Assembly: GCF_003114815.1 (NCBI RefSeq)
Contig: NZ_BFAZ01000003.1
Location: 1-64,000, forward strand
Origin: Leptospira ellinghausenii
GTDB lineage: Bacteria; Spirochaetota; Leptospiria; Leptospirales; Leptospiraceae
Length of the DNA: 64,000 nucleotides
Direction of reading: 5' to 3'
The translations under genes and the position numbers were made by a program. Below the pieces are notes generated by a model. The model made no database searches. It was not told the origin of the DNA and worked only from the letters and a program-made list of their open reading frames with translations. This document shows, piece by piece, positions 1 through 7,955 of the stretch. The first letter of the stretch is position 1, and the number at the start of each line of letters is the position of its first letter.

Positions 1-5
1 CATTA

Positions 6-170
6 CGCATAACGAACTAGGGGAGACGACGTTCCTCGTAGCTGAGCCTGCGAATGCAGGCGTTAGCGTCGGCGCGTCTTCTTGCGGAGCGAGAAGCGTG
101 ACGGAGAGGAATGTGCCACAGGCCAAGCGAGGCCTTGTGCCGAAGCGGAGCGTTTCCCCGCTGTTATGCG
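6..170 (-). repeat. attC-like site 1
   Basis: Left box CGCATAAC and right box GTTATGCG; outer helix GGGGAGACG with CGTTTCCCC (one mismatch); second helix TTCCTC with GAGGAA. The inner part is the GAGCC...GGCGTTAGCGTCGGCGCG variant. The unpaired spacers are GAACTA on the left and GCT on the right. Confidence 0.9.
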
Positions 171-178
171 TAGTGCCA

Positions 179-865
179 TTATACTTCAAAAAATTCTACT
201 AAATTAATTATTTCTTTCTCTGATTTTATATTAAAAGAATTAATCCTTGGGATTTCAGAATTGGATTTTTCAAATGAAAATTGAATTTTTCTCATGTCCG
301 AAAATATTAAATCTTTAGAAGAAGTAAAACCTATTTGAATTAATTGATTTTTTATTCTTTCTTTTAGTTCTTCATTGATTTTGAAGTTTACTATTTCCCA
401 TTTTGAAGTTTTAGAAACTTCTTCGAATTTTTTTAAGAGAAAACTATTTAGATATTCAATAAAAAATATTTGTAGATTCTGAATTAAGTTGTTAACTAAA
501 AGAATTTTTGAAATAGGAATCGAATCCCCTTCTTTATTTTTTACATATTGGATAATAATGTCTGAAACACTAAGGTTTAAATTTTGAAGATCTTTTTTTA
601 TATTTTCGATAGATGCACTTGAAATTAGTGCAAATCCCGAAAACCAAAGACTATTATTTTTTAAAGAATCCGGTATTGTAGGATTGTCAAAATTTACTAA
701 TTCAATTATTGAATTTCGACATGAGAACATTGCACTTTTGAAGCTTCCATAATTTGTTACGGGATATATTATTGGAAAATCAAATTTTCTCTTAAACTTT
801 TCGAAATCATTTTCTAAGTTTTTGGAATAAATAAGAAAGTGATCAAAACTTGATTGAATATTCAT
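179..865 (-). CDS. VOC (glyoxalase-like) superfamily protein, cassette cargo
   Basis: The 228-residue product begins with FDHFLIY and continues to SIIELVNF near residue 55. That is the first beta strand with a possible metal-binding His9 and the fourth strand with its Glu, as in one vicinal-oxygen-chelate module of the glyoxalase/bleomycin-resistance superfamily. The second half is poorly conserved, so the protein may hold one clear and one degenerate module. No signal peptide or membrane segment is seen, so it should be cytoplasmic. The substrate cannot be read from sequence. It is the only gene of its cassette and fills it almost completely: stop and start lie within about 10 and 40 bp of the flanking sites. 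Base composition is far more AT-rich than the chromosome to the right. Confidence 0.6.
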   Translation of the reverse strand: MNIQSSFDHFLIYSKNLENDFEKFKRKFDFPIIYPVTNYGSFKSAMFSCRNSIIELVNFDNPTIPDSLKNNSLWFSGFALISSASIENIKKDLQNLNLSVSDIIIQYVKNKEGDSIPISKILLVNNLIQNLQIFFIEYLNSFLLKKFEEVSKTSKWEIVNFKINEELKERIKNQLIQIGFTSSKDLIFSDMRKIQFSFEKSNSEIPRINSFNIKSEKEIINLVEFFEV

Positions 866-906
866 AACAAATAAATTGTTTTTAATTAGTATATTTTATG
901 GCATTA

Positions 907-1071
907 CGCATAACGAACTAGGGGAGACGACGTTCCTCGTAGCTGAGCCTACGTAGTAGGCGTTAGCGTCGGCGCGCTTCTTGCGATCGCAAGAAGGCGT
1001 GACGGAGAGGAATGTGGCGCAGCCCAAGCGAGGCCTCGTGCCGAAGCGAAGCGTTTCCCTGCTGTTATACG
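907..1071 (-). repeat. attC-like site 2
   Basis: Left box CGCATAAC, right box GTTATACG. These do not match each other but each matches the far end of its own neighbouring cassette. Outer helix GGGGAGACG with CGTTTCCCT, second helix TTCCTC with GAGGAA, inner variant as in site 1 with a longer GATCGC arm. Confidence 0.9.
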
Positions 1072-1081
1072 TAGTGGTGTA

Positions 1082-2008
1082 TTAGAAGGTATAAGATAAG
1101 CTTAGATAAATACTTGTGAAAGTATCAGTTCTCGTTGAGTTTACAACATTGTCAATCGATACATTATTTCCAAAACCATCAAAAACAAACATTTTATCAC
1201 TATTATTTTTTAAAGATAAGTGAGATTTATTATAAATATATCCTAAAGATATTTTATAATTACTTAAAAATGAGTAAGCTAGAGAAGCTTCAAAGTCGAA
1301 ACCATGAATTTGAGCAATCGTGTTTTTGTCTTCTAGGAGAACACGTATGTAAGGATAAGTGAATCCGTCATTTCCACGATAATTATATGCTCTTTCATCT
1401 CGATAATTTCTATTTCCTAAAGTATAATAAGGATCAAAAGCTAAATTAAGTTTTATGTTTTCGTTGAGATCGAAAGAACTTCTAAGTGGGATTTTTAGCC
1501 CAATTGAGTTTACTTTTTCTTCATATGAGAAGGCAGTGCTTCTGTCTTGGGATAATCTATCAATTTTTTTAATTCCAATACCAAAGTAAAAAATTGTAGG
1601 ATTATTTTGATTGTAATAGTAGAAGAAATTGAAATTGAATTCGTTTCTTCCTATGTTTCCGAATTGAATATTTGCATTATTAAATCCAATTCGATTTGCA
1701 GAAACTATATCATAGTTAGAATTAGCAATGTTGTAACTTAAAATATCAAATTCAAAACCATAGTTTTTACTCAAATCATTATATTTGATAAAGAATGGGT
1801 AGATAGTTCCAGAATTACCTTCCAATGGTTTTTTAGATGCATTGTTGATTTTTAAATATGAATATTCGTATGGAATGAAGTCGAATTTCATGGCCTTAAA
1901 ACCGAATTCAGTTTTTGAACTAGGTTTGTTTTCGATTTTATTATCCTCAGCATTAATTTGAAATGCTAAAAGAATAAGAATTAAAATAACTATTAATTTT
2001 CTTTTCAT
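1082..2008 (-). CDS. Predicted outer-membrane beta-barrel protein, cassette cargo
   Basis: The 308-residue product has a lysine-led hydrophobic signal peptide ending around FQINA-ED (residues 1-21). The mature part alternates polar and hydrophobic residues with many aromatic girdle positions and ends in the aromatic strand YLSLSYTF, as outer-membrane barrels do. It should sit in the outer membrane; a porin or structural role cannot be told apart. The start codon is preceded by AAAGGAAAT, a good ribosome site. It is alone in its cassette. No named family was recognised, so the call rests on signal peptide, strand pattern and C-terminal aromatic residue. Confidence 0.65.
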   Translation of the reverse strand: MKRKLIVILILILLAFQINAEDNKIENKPSSKTEFGFKAMKFDFIPYEYSYLKINNASKKPLEGNSGTIYPFFIKYNDLSKNYGFEFDILSYNIANSNYDIVSANRIGFNNANIQFGNIGRNEFNFNFFYYYNQNNPTIFYFGIGIKKIDRLSQDRSTAFSYEEKVNSIGLKIPLRSSFDLNENIKLNLAFDPYYTLGNRNYRDERAYNYRGNDGFTYPYIRVLLEDKNTIAQIHGFDFEASLAYSFLSNYKISLGYIYNKSHLSLKNNSDKMFVFDGFGNNVSIDNVVNSTRTDTFTSIYLSLSYTF

Positions 2009-2038
2009 ATTTCCTTTTAAAATATTTTTACACCATTA

Positions 2039-2202
2039 CGTATAACGAACTAGGGGAGACGACGTTCCCTGACCCTGAGTCCCTACGGGACGTTAGGGAC
2101 TGGCATGTAGCTTGCGCAAGCAAGGCGAATGCCAGAAAGGGAATGTGGCGCAGCCCAAGCGAGGCCTAGTGCCGAAGCGCAGCGTTTCCCCGCTGTTATG
2201 CG
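2039..2202 (-). repeat. attC-like site 3
   Basis: Left box CGTATAAC, right box GTTATGCG; outer helix GGGGAGACG with CGTTTCCCC; second helix TTCCCT with AGGGAA. The inner part is the common GAGTCCC...GGGACGTTAGGGACTGGC variant. Confidence 0.9.
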
Positions 2203-2209
2203 CTGAAGC

Positions 2210-2947
2210 TTACTTAAAAATTAAGCCAAAACCAAATTCATTATATGTTTCGATTCTAGTATCATAATTCTTGAAAACTGAATTCATTATTTGATTTCGG
2301 AAAAGATCAGTTTGTGAATAAACTAGAATTTCTTGATTTATATTTTGGTAACTAGATGCTAACATACTATAGTTTTTTGAGACTTCCCTTTTATTGAAAT
2401 ACATAGAGCCTACGGAGAAGTAAAAGAAATAGTCACCATCAAAGATTAATTTATAACCTAATCCAGGAGAAATATAAAAAGTAGGTTCTAATGAAAATTC
2501 TGATTTATTGAAATTAAAAACAGGTTCTGCGTTTTGTTTATTTTCATAGAACATGTATTTAAGCCCTGAAGTCACGTTTGGCAAATATCCAATTGATAAA
2601 TTAAAAAAGAAAGGTGAATCAAGAATAAAATAATTTAAAAATATTTTTCCTGAATTTTCAGTATTCTTTGTGTAAGTTTTGTAACCTGCTATCGGAAATA
2701 CACCAATTTCATCAAAATTATTTGATTTTGAAAATTGAATAGATCCGCCGATTTCAAAAGAACTATTTAATGTGTAAGTTACACTTAGAAATGCGCCTAA
2801 TAATGAATTAGCGAGATAATTTGTTCCAATAAACGTAGAATATTTTGTTTCAGCTCTAAATCTCTCCTGTTTCTGAATGAAACTTTCGGGTAATACTGGA
2901 AAAGTGAAGATTAGAAAAAGAAATGTTACCTTAATAAGATTTTTCAT
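2210..2947 (-). CDS. Predicted outer-membrane beta-barrel protein, cassette cargo
   Basis: The 245-residue product has a signal peptide (Lys, then hydrophobic LIKVTFLFLIF, cleavage probably after PVLPES) and then amphipathic strands with repeated aromatics (SFEIGGSIQF, FFFNLSIGYL, YFFYFSVGSMYF). It ends with FGFGLIFK, close to an aromatic barrel closure. Placement in the outer membrane is inferred from these features. It resembles the barrel protein of the neighbouring cassette in type, but no clear sequence similarity is seen by eye. It is a single-gene cassette with short flanks. Confidence 0.6.
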   Translation of the reverse strand: MKNLIKVTFLFLIFTFPVLPESFIQKQERFRAETKYSTFIGTNYLANSLLGAFLSVTYTLNSSFEIGGSIQFSKSNNFDEIGVFPIAGYKTYTKNTENSGKIFLNYFILDSPFFFNLSIGYLPNVTSGLKYMFYENKQNAEPVFNFNKSEFSLEPTFYISPGLGYKLIFDGDYFFYFSVGSMYFNKREVSKNYSMLASSYQNINQEILVYSQTDLFRNQIMNSVFKNYDTRIETYNEFGFGLIFK

Positions 2948-2975
2948 TTTGTTTTAAAATATATTTAAGCTTTTG

Positions 2976-3139
2976 CGCATAACGAACTAGACTTACCGAA
3001 GTTCCCTGACCCTGAGTCCCGACGGGACGTTAGGGACTGGCATGTAGCTTGCGTAAGCAAGGCGAATGCCAGAAAGGGAATTTGCCGGAGGCCGAGCGAG
3101 GGCTTGTCCCGAAGCGAAGCGGTAAGTCGCTGTTATACG
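2976..3139 (-). repeat. attC-like site 4
   Basis: Left box CGCATAAC, right box GTTATACG; perfect outer helix GACTTACCG with CGGTAAGTC; second helix TTCCCT with AGGGAA. Common inner variant. Confidence 0.9.
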
Positions 3140-3162
3140 ATGGTTGCAATTATATATTTCTA

Positions 3163-3657
3163 TTAATTTTCAAAGCTTGTATTATCATAAAACAAACTAA
3201 GGTTTATTTCTATTTCTTTAGTATAGATTTTTCCTGAAGAATTTGAATAGTTCATCTTGAATTTTATGATTTTATTATGGAGTTTTCTAGTTACCAAATA
3301 AGGGTAATTTATGTAAAATGATTCGTAGATTTGTTTTGAAGCCATATATTTAATGCCGTCTTTAATAAATCCAGGTTGAGGGTTGCCGACTATACCCGTC
3401 ATTTCTTCAGGGTATTCTACGAATGTTAGATTATAGATGTCATTAGATGAATTGTTTTCTATAACGATTTTCATGAAACCTGATTTTATTCTTTCGAATC
3501 GTAATGATAAATCTGGTTTTAACATTAATTCTCTACTTTTTACCATTTCTGAATGCATCAAGCTATTGATGACTACATAGATTATTGTCACAAACAATAA
3601 GAGTAAAGATGATAATGCAGAAATAACATCTGAATTTTGGTTTATAAATTCAATCAT
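3163..3657 (-). CDS. Membrane-anchored protein of unknown function, cassette cargo
   Basis: The 164-residue product has one N-terminal membrane segment (about residues 11-32, ALSSLLLLFVTIIYVVINSL). The soluble part is predicted to be rich in beta strands (MKIVIENNSSNDIYNLTFVEY), a pattern seen in small proteins that project an immunoglobulin-like domain from the inner membrane. No named family is assigned. It is the second gene of a two-gene cassette, starting only 4 nt after the stop of its upstream partner, so the two are probably translated from one transcript. Confidence 0.6.
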   Translation of the reverse strand: MIEFINQNSDVISALSSLLLLFVTIIYVVINSLMHSEMVKSRELMLKPDLSLRFERIKSGFMKIVIENNSSNDIYNLTFVEYPEEMTGIVGNPQPGFIKDGIKYMASKQIYESFYINYPYLVTRKLHNKIIKFKMNYSNSSGKIYTKEIEINLSLFYDNTSFEN

Positions 3658-3661
3658 TTAT

Positions 3662-4123
3662 TTATTTTAAGAATATATTTATAACTATTACTTCTGAATT
3701 TTCTATTTCTTTTTTGTTATCTAAAGTAATTTTTTGAACTGGAAAAATATTTCTTTTAATTTCCTGGGCTTTAGCTTTTCCAGTATCCCAAATTTCTAAT
3801 TTTAATGCTTCACTAAAAGTCATTTCGGGTATAGTTTCGACTGATTTATCCTTTGAATTTAAAAGGATCCAACCTTTGATTTGAATATAGTTCGGTTTAC
3901 CTTTAAAAGCAGTATTTCTATATTTATTGAGTCGTTCTGAGTTGATTCCTTCGATAAACAATTCTTTACCAAAATATGTAACTATATATTTTTCACTTAA
4001 ACTCGCTACATGTCGTTCAATAAAATCGTCAGCATCGCTTTCAGAAAGTGTTTCTATAAAAAATGGAAACCAGTATAACTCCTCATTACTTTTAAATTCA
4101 ATTTCTACAAAGAATTTCATCAT
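3662..4123 (-). CDS. Hypothetical protein, first gene of a two-gene cassette
   Basis: The longest frame begins at a TTG near the attC edge, but ATG at 4121-4123 is preferred. It is followed directly by a second ATG, and AAGGAA lies a few bases upstream. The resulting product is about 153 residues with no signal peptide. It begins with a likely beta strand (FFVEIEFKSNEELYWFPF) and contains an ESDADDFIERH helix. It is probably cytoplasmic. No family was recognised. The close spacing to the membrane-anchored downstream gene suggests that the two act together, but nothing in the sequence says how. Confidence 0.6.
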   Translation of the reverse strand: MMKFFVEIEFKSNEELYWFPFFIETLSESDADDFIERHVASLSEKYIVTYFGKELFIEGINSERLNKYRNTAFKGKPNYIQIKGWILLNSKDKSVETIPEMTFSEALKLEIWDTGKAKAQEIKRNIFPVQKITLDNKKEIENSEVIVINIFLK

Positions 4124-4157
4124 TCTATTTCCTTTTTTAGGTATATTTTGCAACTAT

Positions 4158-4321
4158 CGTATAACGAACTAGACTAACCGACGTAGGCTGACCCTGAGTC
4201 CCAGCGGGACGTTAGGGACTGGCACGCAGTTTGCGGATGCAAACGAGTGACAGAAAGCCTATGTGTCGCAGACCAAGCGAGGGCGAAGTCCCGAAGCGCA
4301 GCGGTTAGTCGCTGTTATGCG
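4158..4321 (-). repeat. attC-like site 5
   Basis: Left box CGTATAAC, right box GTTATGCG; outer helix GACTAACCG with CGGTTAGTC; second helix TAGGCT with AGCCTA, a different pair from site 4 but still complementary. Confidence 0.9.
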
Positions 4322-4497
4322 AAGGTCTGCATTGTAAAACTGGTAAATTTAATTCATTCAAATTTTAACAATTTATAATATTTGTTTTTCCTTCGTTAAA
4401 ATTAAGTTTTCAGATTTTTAAGTTCTTCATTCAGATTGCTATTTTCAGAAATGCGAATAAAGTTTTGCTTAATATTGTCTTTTTTAATTCGAAAGAA

Positions 4498-4710
4498 TTA
4501 AGTATAATCACGCCAATTCTCATTAAAAATTTCTACTGTGGTATTGCCTTTGAAGGTTATTTTGAATATCCATCTATTCGTATTTGATTTATTGTATTTA
4601 GAATTATCGTAGATAATATTGTATCCTAATGGAAAAAATTCTTTTTGCAGTTTATTGCGATTTAATTTTTGGAATTCAATTTCTTTTTTTCTTGAATTGA
4701 AATAATTCAT
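4498..4710 (-). CDS. Small hypothetical protein, possibly 3'-truncated
   Basis: A 70-residue basic protein (RKKEIEFQKLNRNKLQKEFF, then short strands WIFKITFKG and TTVEIFNENW). No family was recognised. After the TAA at 4498-4500 the same frame stays open for another 31 codons, to 4402, with coding-like composition rich in Lys, Asn and Glu. The original product may therefore have been about 100 residues and cut short by one nonsense change. It lies downstream of another small gene in the same cassette with a 34-bp gap. The remaining roughly 80 bp to the left site show nothing further. Confidence 0.45.
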   Translation of the reverse strand: MNYFNSRKKEIEFQKLNRNKLQKEFFPLGYNIIYDNSKYNKSNTNRWIFKITFKGNTTVEIFNENWRDYT

Positions 4711-4744
4711 TTATTAAGAATATATTTTTAAAAAAGATTTTTAG

Positions 4745-4960
4745 TTAAAAGTCAGAATTGTTTTTTAAATTTTCTTCTACTGATTTGGCAAATTCGACGC
4801 ATTTTAAAAAAGTTCCATTATAATCTTCTCCATAGCAAGATACTTCATTTCCTGAATTTCGTAGACCAAAACAATGATAAACTCCGTATGAAGTTTCATT
4901 ACAATAGAATTTCCAATTTGGCAATTCTGTTGATTCTATTGGAATTTTGTATTGTTTCAT
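4745..4960 (-). CDS. Small hypothetical protein, first gene of its cassette
   Basis: A 71-residue product with the aromatic- and cysteine-containing core NWKFYCNETSYGVYHCFGLR and SCYGEDYNGTFLKC, giving four cysteines in all. There is no signal peptide, so it is probably cytoplasmic. The regular alternation suggests a small beta sheet followed by a C-terminal helix (CVEFAKSVEENLKN). The start codon lies close to the right-hand attC edge, the usual place for a first cassette gene. No family was recognised. Confidence 0.5.
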   Translation of the reverse strand: MKQYKIPIESTELPNWKFYCNETSYGVYHCFGLRNSGNEVSCYGEDYNGTFLKCVEFAKSVEENLKNNSDF

Positions 4961-4975
4961 AAGTATGCAGACTTT

Positions 4976-5139
4976 CGCATAACGAACTAGTCTTCCCGAA
5001 GTTCCCTGTAGCCGAGCCTACGAAGTAGGTGTTGGCGTCGGCGCGTCTTCTTGCTGGTCAAGAAGCGTGCCGGAAGGGAATTTGCCGTAGGCCGAGTGAG
5101 GCCTTGTGCCGAAACGTAGCGGGAAGACGCTGTTATGCG
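4976..5139 (-). repeat. attC-like site 6
   Basis: Left box CGCATAAC, right box GTTATGCG; perfect outer helix GTCTTCCCG with CGGGAAGAC; second helix TTCCCT with AGGGAA. The inner arm is the GAGCC...GTTGGCGTCGGCGCG variant of sites 1 and 2. Confidence 0.9.
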
Positions 5140-5147
5140 CAGTAGCG

Positions 5148-5282
5148 TTATTTACTTTTTGTTGTTTTTTTCTCTTCTATCGTCCAATTGCTTTCAGTCT
5201 TATCGGTTCTGCTTATATGTTTCAAATTATAGAGGCAATTTTGTAGTGAAAAAAATAGTAAACTAAAAATAACAAATTTCAT
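5148..5282 (-). CDS. 44-residue small lipoprotein overlapping the gene upstream
   Basis: This short gene begins at ATG 5280-5282, overlapping the stop of the preceding lipoprotein gene as ATGA, a classic translational-coupling overlap. It runs to TAA at 5148-5150. The product starts MKFVIFSLLFFSLQNC: a Lys, a hydrophobic core and a Cys at residue 16 preceded by SLQN, a plausible spirochaete lipobox. The mature part is only 28 residues, charged and probably unstructured. It resembles small membrane-anchored partner peptides, but no family is known to me. The overlap and signal make a real gene more likely than chance. Confidence 0.55.
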   Translation of the reverse strand: MKFVIFSLLFFSLQNCLYNLKHISRTDKTESNWTIEEKKTTKSK

Positions 5283-5899
5283 AATGCATTGTTCTCCATT
5301 TGTATTTGATTAATTAAATCTACAATTTCAGGTAGAGTTTTTTTAGTAAGATTTTTTAAACTTCTATCAAGAGCAATAGGATATAATATATCGTAACACT
5401 GAATATTCATTACTTCACCGATAGATTTAAATCTTCGTTTGTAGATTTTGTTTTTATGGATTACGTGAACATTAATATCAATAACAGAAATAATATCAAT
5501 AAAGAAGATTCCAATTTCCGGTTCCATGAAAAATTGATTCACTTGAATTTGAATTTCTGGTATATTTGTTCTAGACTCGTCAAAGACTTGGAAACCTAAG
5601 TTTTTTAGTTCAGTAATGAAAGCATTTTTTATGATTTCAGGACCCTTTGGTCTAGTAAAAACATGTCCCCCGTCAATACCCAATCCTGTTTTTTTCATTC
5701 CTTCGATGAACATGCCATCTTTAAATGCATCAGGATGGTCATCTGATTTTGTAAAAGAAATAGATATATTCCGAGAAGGTGCAGGGTTATAAATAGGATT
5801 TTCATATTCATATGCAACGGAAGCATTCATTAAAGAGCATTTTGAACATATAAAAAGTAAGAGAGATGATATTAATAACAATTTTGTTTTCTGTTTCAT
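5279..5899 (-). CDS. Lipoprotein, possibly YajG-like, cassette cargo
   Basis: The 206-residue product has an N-terminal signal (KQKTKLLLISSLLLFICSKC) whose Cys20 would be lipidated. The mature domain starts NISISFTKSDDHPD and includes FITELKNLGFQVFDESR, a strand-helix layout like YajG and related lipoproteins that carry a pair of short beta-alpha units. That likeness is weak and stated as a possibility only. It should be anchored in the periplasm or outer membrane. Its stop overlaps the start of a 44-residue lipoprotein gene, so the two form one translation unit in the cassette. Confidence 0.6.
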   Translation of the reverse strand: MKQKTKLLLISSLLLFICSKCSLMNASVAYEYENPIYNPAPSRNISISFTKSDDHPDAFKDGMFIEGMKKTGLGIDGGHVFTRPKGPEIIKNAFITELKNLGFQVFDESRTNIPEIQIQVNQFFMEPEIGIFFIDIISVIDINVHVIHKNKIYKRRFKSIGEVMNIQCYDILYPIALDRSLKNLTKKTLPEIVDLINQIQMENNAL

Positions 5900-5929
5900 A
5901 GTTTTCCTGTAGTTTAATTTTAGCTATTG

Positions 5930-6095
5930 CGCATAACGAACTAGCCTTAACGACGTAGGCTGACCCTGAGTCCCTACGGGACGTTAGGGACTGGCCACGA
6001 CACTTGCGCAGGCAAGGGGAGTGCCAGAAGCCTATGTGTCGCAGACCGAGCGAGGGCGTTAGTCCCGAAGCGAAGCGTTAAGGTGCTGTTACACG
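5930..6095 (-). repeat. attC-like site 7
   Basis: Left box CGCATAAC, right box GTTACACG. The odd right box is matched not by its own left box but by CGTGTAAC at the far end of the next cassette (site 8). Outer helix GCCTTAACG with CGTTAAGGT, second helix TAGGCT with AGCCTA. Confidence 0.9.
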
Positions 6096-6113
6096 AAGTT
6101 GGTTTTTTGATGA

Positions 6114-6884
6114 TTAAACTTCTATAATAGCAGACTTAGAAAAGTTATTTTTTTGGTCTTCATTCATGTATCCGAGAGGATTAGAAACAAATGTAGTATT
6201 TAACAACTTTTTGTTAACAGTTCTGTGGTAATGGCCAAAAATCCAAAAATCAATATTGTTATTAGCATAAATGTTTTCTAAGTTTGTTGCACAATAGTGA
6301 TTAATTAGTTCATTCTTATCAGAATTTAGGATTAATTCAAAGCTTGGCAGTTGATGAGTAACCAAAATTGTTTTTCCCTGGAATGGCTTTGCGAGTTCAC
6401 TTTCAATAAATTTAACAGAAATATCATGAAAAAGATTCGTATCTTCAATGGTGATTAATCTTTTTTCAATTTGTTTTTTAGAGTATTTGATTAGTTGGTA
6501 ATCGTTACTTTTTGTCTCGAATTCATTTTTAAGATTTATAGGAATATTTGTCCATAGCGTGGAACAGATTAATCTAACGTTTTCAATTTCGATAGTCTTA
6601 TTGTTTATTTTAAAATAATTTTTCGATATCTCTTTATAGTAATTTGGATAAGAATATAATACTTCTCCAGAATAGAATTCATGATTTCCTGGGACATGAA
6701 TAACAAACTTGAATTGCTTTGTCCAATTTTCAAAAAATGTATCAGCATTCTTTCGATTATTATCTGAAATTATATCACCAGCCAGAACTAGAATTTCAGC
6801 ATTTGGTATAATGTTGTTTTCTGATAGGAATTTTCTGTTTTCAGGAAACTCTAAATGTAAATCTGAGGCATATTGAATTTTCAT
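6114..6884 (-). CDS. Calcineurin-like metallophosphoesterase, cassette cargo
   Basis: The 256-residue product carries the full set of dinuclear metal motifs of this superfamily in order: D8-x-H10 in YASDLHLEF, GD37 in LAGDIISD, GNH near residues 66-68 in VPGNHEF, a later TH in VTHQLPS and the closing GHYHR in FGHYHRT. It has no signal peptide and should hydrolyse phosphoesters in the cytoplasm. Similar stand-alone proteins act on nucleotides or nucleic acids, but the substrate is not determined here. It is alone in its cassette, the only one with GTTACACG/CGTGTAAC ends. Confidence 0.85.
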   Translation of the reverse strand: MKIQYASDLHLEFPENRKFLSENNIIPNAEILVLAGDIISDNNRKNADTFFENWTKQFKFVIHVPGNHEFYSGEVLYSYPNYYKEISKNYFKINNKTIEIENVRLICSTLWTNIPINLKNEFETKSNDYQLIKYSKKQIEKRLITIEDTNLFHDISVKFIESELAKPFQGKTILVTHQLPSFELILNSDKNELINHYCATNLENIYANNNIDFWIFGHYHRTVNKKLLNTTFVSNPLGYMNEDQKNNFSKSAIIEV

Positions 6885-6911
6885 TTTTAATGATTAGATT
6901 TAAACCAATTT

Positions 6912-7075
6912 CGTGTAACGAACTAGACTTACCGAAGTTGTCCGACCCTGAGTCCCAACGGGACGTTAGGGACTGGCATGTAGCTTGCGAAGGCAAGGCG
7001 AATGCCAGGAGGACAATTTGCCGAAGGCCGAGCGAGGCCTTGTGCCGAAGCGAAGCGGTAAGGCGCTGTTATGCG
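6912..7075 (-). repeat. attC-like site 8
   Basis: Left box CGTGTAAC, right box GTTATGCG; outer helix GACTTACCG with CGGTAAGGC; second helix TTGTCC with GGACAA, again a compensated change. Confidence 0.9.
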
Positions 7076-7082
7076 TAGTGTC

Positions 7083-7733
7083 TCATTGTTTTGATGGAAT
7101 TTTAGATAATGAGTCAGATAACATGTATTCTAGTGCAGGAAAAGAAGAATTATGATATTTATTTCTTAATTCCCAATAGTTTTCATAGAATATTATGAAT
7201 GGCAATGTAAGCCATCCACCGCATTCTATAAATGAATATTGAAAAGAATATTCATTAGATGTATGAAATATCATGGAGTTAATTTTGATATCAAAGTTAA
7301 TATGTTTCCAATATGGAATTGTCCCAAATGATATAGTATTTAAAAATTTCAGGAATTTGATAGAATAATCATTATTCGAATTTATATTCGTTGTAATATT
7401 TAAATAAATAACGTTTTGATTTTTGGTTAAGGTATAAATTTTATCAATTACTTCAGATTCAGAATCAACAATAGCTAAATTTTCGAATCGAAATTTTGTT
7501 TCAAAGGCTTTTCGGATACTTTCCTCCATTCGATTTGAAAAATCTTGAGTATTTATATAGGGATTTGAGCTATATAAATTAAGATAATCGTATTTATATA
7601 TAATAATGGTGTTTTTGTATATAGGCTGTAAGTTATTCAAGAAAATATAATTGAGTTCTTTTTTAGGCACTATATGTAAACAATTGAAATTTAAGAAAAT
7701 TAAAAAGAGAAAAGGAAGTTTATTCTTTATCAT
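7083..7733 (-). CDS. Predicted lipoprotein, cassette cargo
   Basis: The longest frame starts inside the attC box. ATG at 7731-7733 is preferred because it gives a clean lipoprotein signal, MIKNKLPFLFLIFLNFNC, with Cys18 as the lipidated residue. The mature part of about 200 residues is AT-biased (many Ile, Asn, Tyr) and contains a hydrophobic stretch near the C terminus (GGWLTLPFIIFYENYWEL). No family was recognised. It is probably exported and anchored in the periplasm or outer membrane. It is the only gene of its cassette. Confidence 0.6.
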   Translation of the reverse strand: MIKNKLPFLFLIFLNFNCLHIVPKKELNYIFLNNLQPIYKNTIIIYKYDYLNLYSSNPYINTQDFSNRMEESIRKAFETKFRFENLAIVDSESEVIDKIYTLTKNQNVIYLNITTNINSNNDYSIKFLKFLNTISFGTIPYWKHINFDIKINSMIFHTSNEYSFQYSFIECGGWLTLPFIIFYENYWELRNKYHNSSFPALEYMLSDSLSKIPSKQ

Positions 7734-7767
7734 TTGGATTTTGAATTTCAATGTTTCTGAGACATTA

Positions 7768-7934
7768 CGCATAACGAACTAGACTAACCGACGTAGGCTG
7801 GCCCTGAGTCCCGGAACGGGACGTTAGGGATTGGCACGACGCTTGCGTAAGCAAGAGGAGTGACAAAAGCCTATGTGTCGGAGACCGAACGAGGGCGTAA
7901 GTCCCGAAGTGAAGCGGTTAGTCGCTGTTATACG
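7768..7934 (-). repeat. attC-like site 9
   Basis: Left box CGCATAAC, right box GTTATACG; outer helix GACTAACCG with CGGTTAGTC; second helix TAGGCT with AGCCTA. The inner arm is slightly longer (CCCGGAACGGGACG). Confidence 0.9.
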
Positions 7935-7955
7935 ATGTTTGCAATATTTTAATAC

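Noticed and set aside
6890..7078. Plus-strand frames of about 60-75 codons across attC sites (also at 3049, 9975, 10971, 11776, 13615, 16341)
   Set aside because: They are translations of the repeated sites themselves, share the same NELxLPKxxDPES-like text, and lie antisense to the cassette genes; structure and not coding explains their conservation.
7734..7772. Longer N terminus of the 7.1-7.7 kb lipoprotein
   Set aside because: The extra codons are inside the attC box and hide a clean lipoprotein signal; the inner ATG is more likely.
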